From positions 1 to 64,000 of the forward strand of contig NZ_JASZYT010000016.1 of the NCBI RefSeq assembly GCF_030316765.1: DNA of 64,000 bases, in the 5' to 3' direction. Positions within the stretch are counted from its first letter, which is position 1. Each line of letters begins with the position of its first letter. Position numbers and translations under genes: made by a program. Source of the stretch: Variovorax saccharolyticus (GTDB lineage Bacteria > Pseudomonadota > Gammaproteobacteria > Burkholderiales > Burkholderiaceae_C). Below are positions 55,009-63,368 of this stretch, piece by piece. The notes under the pieces were generated by a model. That model made no database searches and was not told the origin of the DNA. It was given only the letters and a program-made list of their open reading frames with translations.

Positions 55009-56007
55009 ATGAAGCGACAACTGACTCCGCCCATTCTTCGCCGCACCCTGGGAGCCGTCGTTGCCGCCGCTTTCGCAGTGCTGGCCTCGCCCGCCGCGTT
55101 GGCACAGGTACCCACCGACAAGCCGATTCGCATCGTCGCGGCCGGGCCAGCCGGCGCGACCACCGACATCGTGGCGCGCCTTTTGGCGGACGGCCTGCAA
55201 AAGGAACTGAATCAGACGGTCGTCGTCGATCCGAAGCCCGGCGCCGGTGGTGCGGTGGCAGTGAACGATTTGATGCAGGCGCCGCACGACGGCCATACGG
55301 TGCTCGTCGCGCTCAACGCGCTGGTCAGCGAGATCCCTCATATCGTCAAGCTGCGCTTCGACATGGCCAAGGAAATTAAGCCGCTCGCCGAACTTGGGCG
55401 CGCAGGCATCGTGATGGTGGGTCACCCGTCGGTACCCGCGAAGAGCCTGGGCGAGGTGATCAGCTATGTCAAGACATCTCCGGGCAAGGTGAGCTATGCC
55501 TCCTACAGCGCCGGCACACTGTCGCATGTGATGGGGCTGCAGTTGAACAAGGCTGCCGGCATCGACATGTCGCATGTCGGCTACAAAGGCTCGACCCCCG
55601 CGCTCACCGACGTGATGGGTGGCCACGTACCACTGATGTTCGACGGGATCCCGACCGCGATTCCGATGATCAAGGCCGGCAAGATCGTCCCCTACGCGGT
55701 CAGCCTCCCGCAGCGTTCGCCGCTGCTGCCCAACGTGCCGACATTCGCCGAACTCGGCTACCCGCAACTCGAAGCGACGGGCTGGCAGGGACTGTGGGTA
55801 ACGCCCGACGTGCCGGCAGCGGCGCAGAACCGGCTGCGCGAAGCGGCCCTGAAGGTGATGGCGCAACCCGCGACGCGCGAGCGACTCAGGGAATTGGGCC
55901 TCGAACCGGGCCAGCCGCGGACGCCGGACGAGTTGGTGAAGTCGCTGCGCGTCGACTACGACCGCGTTGGCGCCGTGCTGAAGTCGATCGACTTCAAGCC
56001 CGAGTGA
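55009..56007 (+). CDS. Bug-type (TTT) periplasmic solute-binding protein
   Basis: A 332-residue receptor with a Sec signal peptide ending near AALAQVPT. Blocks are DKPIRIVAAGPAGATTDIVA, VVDPKPGAGGAVAVNDLMQA, SYASYSAGTLSHVMGLQLNK and GHVPLMFDGIPTAIPMIKAG. It is the closest intact relative of the truncated gene at 42833-43372 and of the receptor at 30574. Translation begins at 55009, 63 bp after the LysR element. An HMGL-like enzyme gene follows 14 bp downstream, so the two probably form one operon. Confidence 0.94.
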   Translation: MKRQLTPPILRRTLGAVVAAAFAVLASPAALAQVPTDKPIRIVAAGPAGATTDIVARLLADGLQKELNQTVVVDPKPGAGGAVAVNDLMQAPHDGHTVLVALNALVSEIPHIVKLRFDMAKEIKPLAELGRAGIVMVGHPSVPAKSLGEVISYVKTSPGKVSYASYSAGTLSHVMGLQLNKAAGIDMSHVGYKGSTPALTDVMGGHVPLMFDGIPTAIPMIKAGKIVPYAVSLPQRSPLLPNVPTFAELGYPQLEATGWQGLWVTPDVPAAAQNRLREAALKVMAQPATRERLRELGLEPGQPRTPDELVKSLRVDYDRVGAVLKSIDFKPE

Positions 56008-56021
56008 GCAAGAGTGCAGCC

Positions 56022-57518
56022 ATGCTCGAACACCTCAAGAAAGTCGTCGCTGCGGAAACCGCGCGCACCGGCAAGCGCCGCACGATCCACCTGACTGACG
56101 ACACCCTGCGTGACGGCCAGCAATGTCTGTGGGCCACCCGCATGCGCACCGAGCACATGCTGCCGATCGCCGAGCGCATGGACCGCGCCGGCTTCCTGTC
56201 GATGCAGGCGATCGCGCTGGTCCAGTTCGATGCCAGCGTCCTGTTCCTGAACCAGGACCCGTTCGAGCGCATCCGCCTGCTGCGTGAGCGGATCACGCAC
56301 ACGCCGATGCGCGGCGCCGTGCGCAGCAACCTGATGCGCGGCTTCTTTCCGGTGGCCGATGACATTTCCGAGCTCTTCGTCGAACGGCAGATCGCCAACG
56401 GCATCCGCGACATCGCGGTCTTCGACGCCTTGATGTGCTCGGAAAACCTCGCCTCCAGCATCGGCACGGCGCGCCGCCTCGGTGCCCATGTGACCCTCGG
56501 GCTCGGCTACAACATCGCGCCGGGCTATGACGACGCCTTGTACGCAAGCAAGGCGCGTGAAGGTGTGGAGCGTTTCGGCGTGCAGGCCGTCGCGCTCGCC
56601 GATGCGGCTGGCATCCTAACGATCGAACGGGTGCGCACGCTGGTGCCGGCGCTGAAGCTTGCCATCGGCGACAACGCACGACTGGAGTTCAATACCCATT
56701 GTCTGACCGGGCTCGGACCGCTGCTCGCGATCGAGGCCGCGGTGCATGGCGCCGACAGCATCCTCACGGCGGTGGACCCGCTTGCCAATGGCAACTCGCT
56801 GCCGGCCAGCCAGATGATCGCGCGCAACCTGCGCGAGGTCGGCTTCGACGTGGTGGTGGATGACCGCCTGCTGGATGAGGTGGGCGACTACCTCGGCGCA
56901 CTGGCAGAACGGGAAGGGATGCCCGTCGGCGTGCCTGCCGAGTACGAGCCCAGCCACTACATCACGCAGTACGCGGGCGGGGCAATGAGCAACCTGGAAT
57001 CGCAGCTCAAGCTCGCCGGCATGATGGACAGGATGCCGGCAGTGCTGGAGGAGATCGGACGGGTTCGCGTGGAGCTTGGCTCGCCGATCATGGTCACGCC
57101 CTATCCCGCGATCATCTCTGCGCAGGCGGTGATGAACGTGCTGAACGGCGAGCGCTACAAGGTTGTGCCGGACGAAGTGAAGAAGTATGTCTGCGGCTAT
57201 TTCGGCGAGCTGCCGCTGCCGGTGGATGCGAACGTCAAGGACCGGATCATCGCCAACGGATCGAAGGACGTAGCTCTCATTCCCCCCGTCATCGAACCGG
57301 TGCTGCCAGGCCTGCGCCAGCGCTACAAAAACATCGGGGACGATGAATTGCTGCTGCGCTATATGTACGGCGACGAGAAGATCAACGCGCTGAAGCCGAC
57401 GCCTGCAGACGACAGCTACGGCCTGCGACACCCGGTGGTCGACCTCGTGAACGGCCTGGCGCAACGCGAGCGCAAGGCGCAAGTGGCCGGCAGCGGCTTC
57501 TCGCTGAGCGCGAACTAG
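56022..57518 (+). CDS. HMGL-like/PYC_OADA-type enzyme lacking the carboxyltransferase lysine
   Basis: A 498-residue DRE-TIM metalloenzyme. LTDDTLRDGQQCLWATRMR supplies the first metal Asp and Arg, and FNTHCLTGLGP the third (NTH rather than the common HTH). The C-terminal PYC_OADA domain is intact (YITQYAGGAMSNLESQLKLA, PAIISAQAVMNVLNGERYKV, VPDEVKKYVCGYFG). The lysine that is carbamylated in oxaloacetate decarboxylase and pyruvate carboxylase (IKDMAG) is replaced by Ala (LADAAG), and no biotinyl domain follows. It is more likely a lyase or aldolase than a carboxyltransferase. Confidence 0.88.
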   Translation: MLEHLKKVVAAETARTGKRRTIHLTDDTLRDGQQCLWATRMRTEHMLPIAERMDRAGFLSMQAIALVQFDASVLFLNQDPFERIRLLRERITHTPMRGAVRSNLMRGFFPVADDISELFVERQIANGIRDIAVFDALMCSENLASSIGTARRLGAHVTLGLGYNIAPGYDDALYASKAREGVERFGVQAVALADAAGILTIERVRTLVPALKLAIGDNARLEFNTHCLTGLGPLLAIEAAVHGADSILTAVDPLANGNSLPASQMIARNLREVGFDVVVDDRLLDEVGDYLGALAEREGMPVGVPAEYEPSHYITQYAGGAMSNLESQLKLAGMMDRMPAVLEEIGRVRVELGSPIMVTPYPAIISAQAVMNVLNGERYKVVPDEVKKYVCGYFGELPLPVDANVKDRIIANGSKDVALIPPVIEPVLPGLRQRYKNIGDDELLLRYMYGDEKINALKPTPADDSYGLRHPVVDLVNGLAQRERKAQVAGSGFSLSAN

Positions 57519-57620
57519 GCTCGTCGACTGCCCATCCTCCAAGGTCCCCATTTTCCACATGGAGAACACGAAGCGGACCCTCCGGGAGCTCCCACGTTCG
57601 GCGAAACCAAGGAAAGAATC

Positions 57621-58613
57621 ATGCGTAATTTTGGTAGGGTGAAGCTAAGCACGTGGCTTTTGGCCGCAATGCCCCTCGCGCTGGCCGGCTCGAACGCTGG
57701 GGCGCAGAGCACGTACCCCGCTCAGCCCATCAAGATGATGGTCGGCTTTGCGCCTGGAAGTGCGACCGACGTGCTGTCTCGCGTCGTGGCGCAGGGCCTA
57801 TCCGAACGGATGGGACAACCGGTCGTCGTCGACAACAAGTCCGGAGCCGGCGGGAGTCTTGCAGCGGACGCCGTCGCGAAGTCCAAACCCGATGGCCATA
57901 CGCTGCTGTTCGTGTCGAGCGCGATCGCTGTCAATCCGGCCGTGTATCCGAAGCTCACATTCGATGTCAACGCGGATCTGACCCCCATCTCGCTCGTCGG
58001 CCGCGCCCCCCTCGTCATGCTCGTCAACCAATCGGTCGGAGTGAAAAACTTGAGCGAATTCATCGCTAAGGCCAAGACCAAGCCCGGGGCGCTGAACTTC
58101 GGGTCCTCCGGCCAGGGTGGCGCCGCCCACATGGCCACCGAGCTGTTCAGCATGACCGCCGAGGTAAAGCTGGTGCATGTTCCCTACCGCGGCAACAGCC
58201 AGGCCATCACAGCGCTCCTCGGGGGCGATGTCGATCTGATGATGGACACCCTCATCAACGCACTGCCTCAGCTCAAATCACCGAAGATTCATCCGTTGGC
58301 CATCACGGGTGATGCGCGGTCGGCACTCGCACCCGACGTGCCCACCTTCCGAGAGATGGGATTGCCCCAGTTCGACACCCGAGTCATGTTCGGTGTGATG
58401 GGACCGGCCAACATGCCCAAGACCATGGTCGATCGGATCAACAAGGAGATTGCTGCAACACTGAAATCAAAGGATGTAGCGAGTCGGCTTTCGGAAGCGG
58501 GAGGGCTGACGCTCGATGGCGGGAGCCCGGAGGAGTTCCGGCTCACGCTTCGAAAGGAACTGGCGATGTGGAAGAAGGTTGCCGCGGAGGCGAAGGTCGT
58601 CGCCGATCAATGA
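57621..58613 (+). CDS. Bug-type (TTT) periplasmic solute-binding protein
   Basis: A 330-residue receptor with a Sec signal peptide ending near NAGAQST. Blocks are QPIKMMVGFAPGSATDVLSR, VVVDNKSGAGGSLAADAVAK, DGHTLLFVSSAIAVNPAVYP and VPYRGNSQAITALLGGDVDL. It follows the HMGL-like gene by 102 bp, so it may be a separate or downstream member of the operon. It is the seventh Bug sequence in the window. Confidence 0.93.
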   Translation: MRNFGRVKLSTWLLAAMPLALAGSNAGAQSTYPAQPIKMMVGFAPGSATDVLSRVVAQGLSERMGQPVVVDNKSGAGGSLAADAVAKSKPDGHTLLFVSSAIAVNPAVYPKLTFDVNADLTPISLVGRAPLVMLVNQSVGVKNLSEFIAKAKTKPGALNFGSSGQGGAAHMATELFSMTAEVKLVHVPYRGNSQAITALLGGDVDLMMDTLINALPQLKSPKIHPLAITGDARSALAPDVPTFREMGLPQFDTRVMFGVMGPANMPKTMVDRINKEIAATLKSKDVASRLSEAGGLTLDGGSPEEFRLTLRKELAMWKKVAAEAKVVADQ

Positions 58614-58912
58614 CGACGAAGGGGCGACCATCGAACGACTGCTTTTTGGCGACGAGCTTGGCGAATAGAACTTCCGCTTCGGGCCCTCCCCTGCCCTCCA
58701 TCAGCGCCCGTCGTGCGGCTCCTGCGCAGCGGTAACCGTCTTTCGCTCGGCGGCGGCCGAGGACTCAGTTCGGCCAGGACCGGACATTGAGGACCGCCGC
58801 CTGAATCGGATACAACAGGGCCTCAGACCAAAGATCATGCGCAGCCCTGCTTGCCGTAGCACACCGATGCAGCGCCCCTTCAAACGCTTCCCTTGATGTG
58901 TCTTTTGCTTCG
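58614..58912. other. Intergenic gap between convergent genes
   Basis: About 300 bp with no credible coding frame, RNA or clear terminator. Confidence 0.6.
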
Positions 58913-59509
58913 CTATCTGGGTTTAGCCAGTCGGTTGCCCAGCCAGGCGTTGACGCGGTCCATGGTTTGCCGCTCCTGATCAGCCTGCATCGTGAAGGCA
59001 GGCCGTAGCTGAGCGCGGGGAGCGTGGCGAGCGATGACGCGCTCGCTGTTGCCGAGGCCATAGCCTCCATGGGTTATGAACGGGAGGAGCGCTTTGGCAC
59101 TCAGATCGTGGGATGACAAAAAGCTGCGGATGAGCGGCGGGGCCGTCTCGCCCCAGATGGGCAGGCCGAGGAAGACAGTCGCATAGCGGGCGATGTCCGG
59201 CACCTTCGCTTTGAGGGGCGGTTCAACGCCCTTGTCACGCTCCTGCCGCGCCTGTTCAACCGTTGCGAGATATTCGTCCGGGTAGGGGTTCGCTGGCACG
59301 ATCTCAAACATGTCCGCGCCAAAAGCGCGTTGGATCAAGCCGGCAACCACACGCGTGTTGCCGGTCCGCGAGAAGTAGGCAACGAGAACGGGCTCTTCAG
59401 GCCGGGCTATGCCCTGCCCAAAGGCAGAAGATGTCAACGTGCTTCCGAGCGAAAATCCAGCCACAGCGGCAAGTGCTTCGCGGCGCGTCCGGTCAGCAAA
59501 ATCGTCCAT
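58913..59509 (-). CDS. Flavodoxin family protein, probable Tat substrate
   Basis: A 198-residue flavodoxin-like protein with an N-terminal twin-arginine-like segment (RTRREALAAVAGFSLGST). The FMN phosphate loop is LVAYFSRTGNTRVVAG; a second block is VFLGLPIWGETAPPLIRSFL, and THGGYGLGNSE supplies the last FMN loop. Such exported flavodoxins usually lie beside aldo/keto reductases and cupins, as here. It is the last gene of a same-strand run reading leftwards from beyond 64000. Confidence 0.88.
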   Translation of the reverse strand: MDDFADRTRREALAAVAGFSLGSTLTSSAFGQGIARPEEPVLVAYFSRTGNTRVVAGLIQRAFGADMFEIVPANPYPDEYLATVEQARQERDKGVEPPLKAKVPDIARYATVFLGLPIWGETAPPLIRSFLSSHDLSAKALLPFITHGGYGLGNSERVIARHAPRAQLRPAFTMQADQERQTMDRVNAWLGNRLAKPR

Positions 59510-59526
59510 TGCTCGTTCCTCTCATC

Positions 59527-59931
59527 TCAGGCTGGACCGCCGAGGTATTCCTCGTCGGTCACCTTTTCGAGCCAGTTCACAGCCTTGCCGTCCAGCGACT
59601 CCTGAATCGCCATGTGCGTCATGGCCGTGGTCGGCGTTGCGCCATGCCAGTGCTTGTGGCCGGGCGGGCACCAGATCACATCGCCAGCCCTGATCTCGAC
59701 GATCGGCTCTCCTTCACATTGGGTCCACCCGCAACCAGCCGTCACGACCAGGATTTGACCGAGCGGATGGGTGTGCCACGCCGACCGGGCGCCTGGCTCG
59801 AACGTCACGTTGGCGCACGACACGCGTGCGGGATCAGTGGCGCTGTGAAGCGGATCGATTCGAACAGTGCCGGTGAAATAGCCTTCAGGGCCTTTTTGCG
59901 AAGCCTGTGAACCGGCGCGTTTGAGCAGCAT
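59527..59931 (-). CDS. Cupin-domain protein
   Basis: A 134-residue single-cupin protein. Motif 1 is FEPGARSAWHTHPLGQILVV (two His ligands and the Glu/Gln position) and motif 2 is IRAGDVIWCPPGHKHWHGAT (the His ligand). A glycine-rich turn CGWTQCEGEP lies between. Its cluster with a flavodoxin, SDRs and aldo/keto reductases is a common stress-related arrangement in proteobacteria. Carboxymuconolactone decarboxylase-associated cupins look alike, so a specific function cannot be given. Confidence 0.9.
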   Translation of the reverse strand: MLLKRAGSQASQKGPEGYFTGTVRIDPLHSATDPARVSCANVTFEPGARSAWHTHPLGQILVVTAGCGWTQCEGEPIVEIRAGDVIWCPPGHKHWHGATPTTAMTHMAIQESLDGKAVNWLEKVTDEEYLGGPA

Positions 59932-59964
59932 GGGAGTTCTCCTTGTGGGGTTAGGTGTGACCGC

Positions 59965-60858
59965 TCAGTGCGTTGGCGGTTCGATGCGCACCAGCCGAAG
60001 ACCGATGCTGATGCCGCGATAGTCCGGTGGATATGGCTTGCGGATCGACGAGTTCCAGCCACCTGAGCTTGAATGCCAGCTTCCACCGCGAACGACCTTG
60101 CTGGTACCGGATGCAGGCCCAGCAGGATCGGTTGCTGCATTCGCGGAATAAGGGCCATACCAGTCGGAAGCCCATTCCCATACATTGCCATGCATGTCAT
60201 AGAGTCCCCAAGGATTGGGCTTTTTCTGCCCGACAGGGTGAGTAGCGCCACTGACAAAATCCTCGCCGTACCAGGCATGGTTGGCCAAGTCCTTTTCGTT
60301 GTCGCCAAACGAATAGAGTGTGCTCGTTCCGGCGCGGGCCGCGTACTCCCACTCGGCCTCAGTTGGCAACCTGTAGACGGGTCGCGCCTCTTTTGCGTTG
60401 AGGCGCGCAATGAACGCCTGTGCCTCGTTCCACGACACTGTGGCCGGTTGGTCAGGCCGGCGTAGGCGCTGCGCCATGCCGGGCAGGTCGTAGAACGGGT
60501 TTGAGCGCGAGCCTTCAAAAGGGCTCTTCTCCATCACCATCTCCCACTGCGCCTGTGTTACTTCATGGCGGGCCATGTAGAACGAGCGGCTGATGTGCAC
60601 TTCATGACGCGGGCGCTCTGAAGTGCCCGCTTCCCGCTCCTGATCGCCGGCGCCCATCCGGAAGCTTCCCGCGGGGACCAAAACAAAGGCCATGTTCAGG
60701 CGCTTGTCCAGGTACGACTGCGTCGAAGCAGTTGGTGGCGCAGCCTCCGCCGTCTGCACCGTGGCCATGGCTGCCATTAATGCGCCTGCGGTCCATTGCA
60801 GGGCTCGCCTTTTCCAGTTGGCATGGCTCGTTCGCGCGGCGTCATCAACGATCTTCAT
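59965..60858 (-). CDS. Exported FGE/SUMF1-fold protein, cysteine-free
   Basis: A 297-residue protein with an N-terminal signal sequence (cleavage near TAEAAPPTA) and the formylglycine-generating-enzyme-sulfatase fold: FVLVPAGSFRMGAGDQERE, RLPTEAEWEYAARAGTSTLY, LYDMHGNVWEWASDWYGPYS and VVRGGSWHSSSGGWNSSIRK. The active-site cysteines of true FGE fall in this last block and are serines here; the whole protein has no Cys. It thus cannot be a canonical FGE. It overlaps the upstream SDR gene in an ATGA. Confidence 0.9.
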   Translation of the reverse strand: MKIVDDAARTSHANWKRRALQWTAGALMAAMATVQTAEAAPPTASTQSYLDKRLNMAFVLVPAGSFRMGAGDQEREAGTSERPRHEVHISRSFYMARHEVTQAQWEMVMEKSPFEGSRSNPFYDLPGMAQRLRRPDQPATVSWNEAQAFIARLNAKEARPVYRLPTEAEWEYAARAGTSTLYSFGDNEKDLANHAWYGEDFVSGATHPVGQKKPNPWGLYDMHGNVWEWASDWYGPYSANAATDPAGPASGTSKVVRGGSWHSSSGGWNSSIRKPYPPDYRGISIGLRLVRIEPPTH

Positions 60859-61706
60859 GACTCTGCCTTCTTCGTCTTTTCACTAGGGGCGAGTTCGCCG
60901 AAGAAGAAGGAGGCAGTGACACCGCCATCCATCAGGATGTCGCTCCCCGTGAAGAAAGTGCCTTCCGGCCCCATCAGCAGTGCCGCAATGGCGCCGACTT
61001 CGTCGGGTGTGCCGCCGCGTCCCGCGGGGCTCAGATCGAGCATGCGGCGATAACCTTCACCGCGCGGCCCCGTGAGCTCATCCCGCGCGAGCGGCGTGAA
61101 GATGATCCCGGGGCTGATGGTGTTGACCCTCGCGCCGCGTTTGCCCCAGCGCACGGCTTCTGCCATCACACGCAGCGCGTTGGCGCGCTTGGAGAGCTGA
61201 TAGGCATGGAGGGAGTCCTTGATCTGGTCAGCCCGCAAGAATGCAAGCTGCAAGAGATCGTCGGCAGGGGTCAACGCAAGCGCCTGGTTCTGCTCTTCGC
61301 TCAGCGCGCCGAGGCGGTGGCCGGATTGCGAAGCAATGACGACGCCGGATCCTCCGGCTGCGATCTGGTTGCCGAATTCTTCGAGCACGAGCGCCGTCCC
61401 GTAGAGGTCGACATGCAGGATGGTTTCCGGCGACGCCTGCGAAGGCGAGACGCCGGCCGCATGGATGACGCGGCTGATGGGGCCGAGCGCAGCGGCCTGC
61501 TCAGCAAGAGCATGAACGGATTCGCGCTTCGAGACATCGACCGTTCCGGTCTCGACTTCAAAGCCGGCACCGAGCAACACCTCGGCGGCGCGGTCTGCAT
61601 TTTCCTTCTTGAGGTCAGCCAGAAGGATCCTGCGGCCCGCGCTCACGCGCCGCGCAACTGCCTGGCCAATGGAGCCTGCGCCGATCAGTACAACGACTTC
61701 TTTCAT
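60855..61706 (-). CDS. Short-chain dehydrogenase/reductase
   Basis: A 283-residue SDR. The cofactor motif is IGAGSIGQAVARRVSAG (GxGxxG rather than TGxxxGIG), HAAGVSPSQASP takes the NNAG position, a Ser is in VVIASQSGHRLGAL, and YQLSKRANALRV supplies the Tyr/Lys. FFTGSDILMDGGVTASFFFG ends the fold. The stop codon overlaps the FGE-fold gene in ATGA. It belongs to the same-strand redox cluster. Confidence 0.92.
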   Translation of the reverse strand: MKEVVVLIGAGSIGQAVARRVSAGRRILLADLKKENADRAAEVLLGAGFEVETGTVDVSKRESVHALAEQAAALGPISRVIHAAGVSPSQASPETILHVDLYGTALVLEEFGNQIAAGGSGVVIASQSGHRLGALSEEQNQALALTPADDLLQLAFLRADQIKDSLHAYQLSKRANALRVMAEAVRWGKRGARVNTISPGIIFTPLARDELTGPRGEGYRRMLDLSPAGRGGTPDEVGAIAALLMGPEGTFFTGSDILMDGGVTASFFFGELAPSEKTKKAES

Positions 61707-61762
61707 GGACCTATCCCTTCGTATGTGTGATTGAGGGCGCGGACCATCCGCGCCTGTCTGCG

Positions 61763-62746
61763 TCAGCGTCCGACGAGCTTTTGCCGGTCTGCGGAGTAGC
61801 GCTCGCCCTGGACGGGCGTCTGCTGAACCGCTGCTTCGATCTCGGCAAGGTCCTCTGCGCTCAGCGATACGTCCGCTGCGCCAATGTTCTCTTCAAGCCT
61901 GTGCAGCTTGGTGGTGCCGGGGATCGGCACGATCCAAGGTTTTTGCGCCAGCAGCCATGCAAGCGCCAACTGGGCAGGGGTCACACCTTTGCGCGACGCG
62001 ATGCTGGCAAGGCTGTCGACCAGCGCGCGGTTCGCCTGGCGCGCTTCCGGCGCAAAGCGCGGGACGCTGTTGCGGAAATCTGTTGCACCAAAAGCAGTTT
62101 TTTCGTCGATGGCACCGGTAAGGAACCCCTTGCCGAGCGGGCTGAACGGCACGAAGCCGATGCCCAGTTCTTCCAGCAACGGAAGAATCTCCTTCTCGGG
62201 CGCGCGCCACCACAGCGAGTATTCGCTCTGGAGCGCGGTGACGGGTTGCACGGCATGCGCACGGCGGATGCTTTCAACTCCAGCTTCCGAGAGACCGAAG
62301 TGCTTGACCTTGCCCTCCTCGATCAGTTGCTTGACTGTTCCAGCAACATCATCGATCGGCACGTTCGGGTCGGTGCGGTGTTGGTAGAAAAGATCGATGC
62401 GGTCCGTGCGCAGACGCTTCAGCGCTTCTTCTGCGACCTGGCGGATACGCTCCGGCCGCGAGTCGAGGCCCTTTCGCGTATCTCCCTCCTTGAAGCCGAA
62501 CTTGGTCGCGATCACGACCTTGTCGCGCATGGGTTCGAGCGCTTCGCCAACGACGCTTTCGTTGATGAATGGCCCGTAGGCTTCCGCGCTGTCGAAGAAG
62601 GTAACGCCGCGATCAAACGCCGCCCGGATCAGCTTTATCGCTTCGGACGTGTCGGTCGCGGGGCCGTAGCCGTAGCTAAGGCCCATGCAGCCGAGGCCGA
62701 GCGTGGAAACGGAGAGGCCGCTCTTGCCGAGCTGACGCTGTTGCAT
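61763..62746 (-). CDS. Aldo/keto reductase
   Basis: A 327-residue NADPH-dependent carbonyl reductase of the AKR11/AKR13-like group. Blocks are LGLGCMGLSYGYGPATD, FFDSAEAYGPFINESVVGEA (Asp and Tyr of the catalytic tetrad), KVVIATKFGF (Lys) and DLFYQHRTDPNVPIDDVAGT (His). The C-terminal NADPH-binding loop is VPIPGTTKLHRLEENIGAAD. It is a paralogue of the partial gene at 63369 onwards. Confidence 0.95.
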   Translation of the reverse strand: MQQRQLGKSGLSVSTLGLGCMGLSYGYGPATDTSEAIKLIRAAFDRGVTFFDSAEAYGPFINESVVGEALEPMRDKVVIATKFGFKEGDTRKGLDSRPERIRQVAEEALKRLRTDRIDLFYQHRTDPNVPIDDVAGTVKQLIEEGKVKHFGLSEAGVESIRRAHAVQPVTALQSEYSLWWRAPEKEILPLLEELGIGFVPFSPLGKGFLTGAIDEKTAFGATDFRNSVPRFAPEARQANRALVDSLASIASRKGVTPAQLALAWLLAQKPWIVPIPGTTKLHRLEENIGAADVSLSAEDLAEIEAAVQQTPVQGERYSADRQKLVGR

Positions 62747-62776
62747 GATGTGTTCCTTTTCTGTTGTGGGACCGGA

Positions 62777-63355
62777 TTAATTGCTGACGCCGAGGCTGCT
62801 GCGGACGTGCAGCGACGGCGACAGGCAAAGCTTGGCAATGAGGTAGGCGAGACTGTTCATGGAGACGTCGTGGCCCTTGAACGGCTCGCCCTTCTGGGTG
62901 ATCGTGAAGTCGATCGACGGGTCGCGGGTGAACCAGCCCGGCCGCAGGATCGTGTAGTCAAGGTCCGAAGCCTCAATCACGGCCGCCGAATCGCGGTAGG
63001 GATCAAGAATGCTCCTGTAGCTCTCGCCCGGCACCTCCCCATAGATCCCCATCGAGCTGATGAAGATCAGGCGTTTCAGTCCGGCTCTATGCATCGCACC
63101 AACGATGGCGCGCGCTTGCTGTCCCATCTCGCCGGCGAGACTGGCGTAGACAGCGTCCTGGCCTTTCATGGCAACGGTGAGCGCTGCCTCATTGGTCGCA
63201 TCGCCTTCAACGATGGTGACGCGGGCAGGGGCCGGCTTCGGCAAGCGTGAAGCGCGCCGCAGAAACAGCGTCAGATGGGCATCGGTCTCAGCCAGCAATC
63301 GGGCTGTCGTGTGACGAGCCAGTTGCCCGTTGGCCCCGACGATCAGGATGTTCAT
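62777..63355 (-). CDS. NmrA-like NAD(P)-binding oxidoreductase
   Basis: A 192-residue atypical SDR with the fingerprint ILIVGANGQLARHTTARLLA. An LFLRRASRL segment follows, with Arg at the NADP position, then the VYASLAGEMGQQARAIVGAM helix, RLIFISSMGIYGEVPG and YTILRPGWFTRD. A Tyr/Lys pair is not conserved, as usual in this group. Starts at 63355 and 63358 are both possible. It lies between two aldo/keto reductases in the same orientation. Confidence 0.88.
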   Translation of the reverse strand: MNILIVGANGQLARHTTARLLAETDAHLTLFLRRASRLPKPAPARVTIVEGDATNEAALTVAMKGQDAVYASLAGEMGQQARAIVGAMHRAGLKRLIFISSMGIYGEVPGESYRSILDPYRDSAAVIEASDLDYTILRPGWFTRDPSIDFTITQKGEPFKGHDVSMNSLAYLIAKLCLSPSLHVRSSLGVSN

Positions 63356-63368
63356 CATCTTCAGTTCT

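Noticed and set aside
48865..60858. Sulfatase and FGE-fold protein as an enzyme-maturase pair
   Set aside because: They are 9 kb apart on opposite strands, and the FGE-fold protein is exported and lacks the required cysteines.
61727..63250. Plus-strand open frame of 507 codons opposite the aldo/keto reductase
   Set aside because: It is a shadow of the reductase and NmrA-like genes, and its wording (repeated RRDA-, LAEL-, DVQR-type runs) has no family character.
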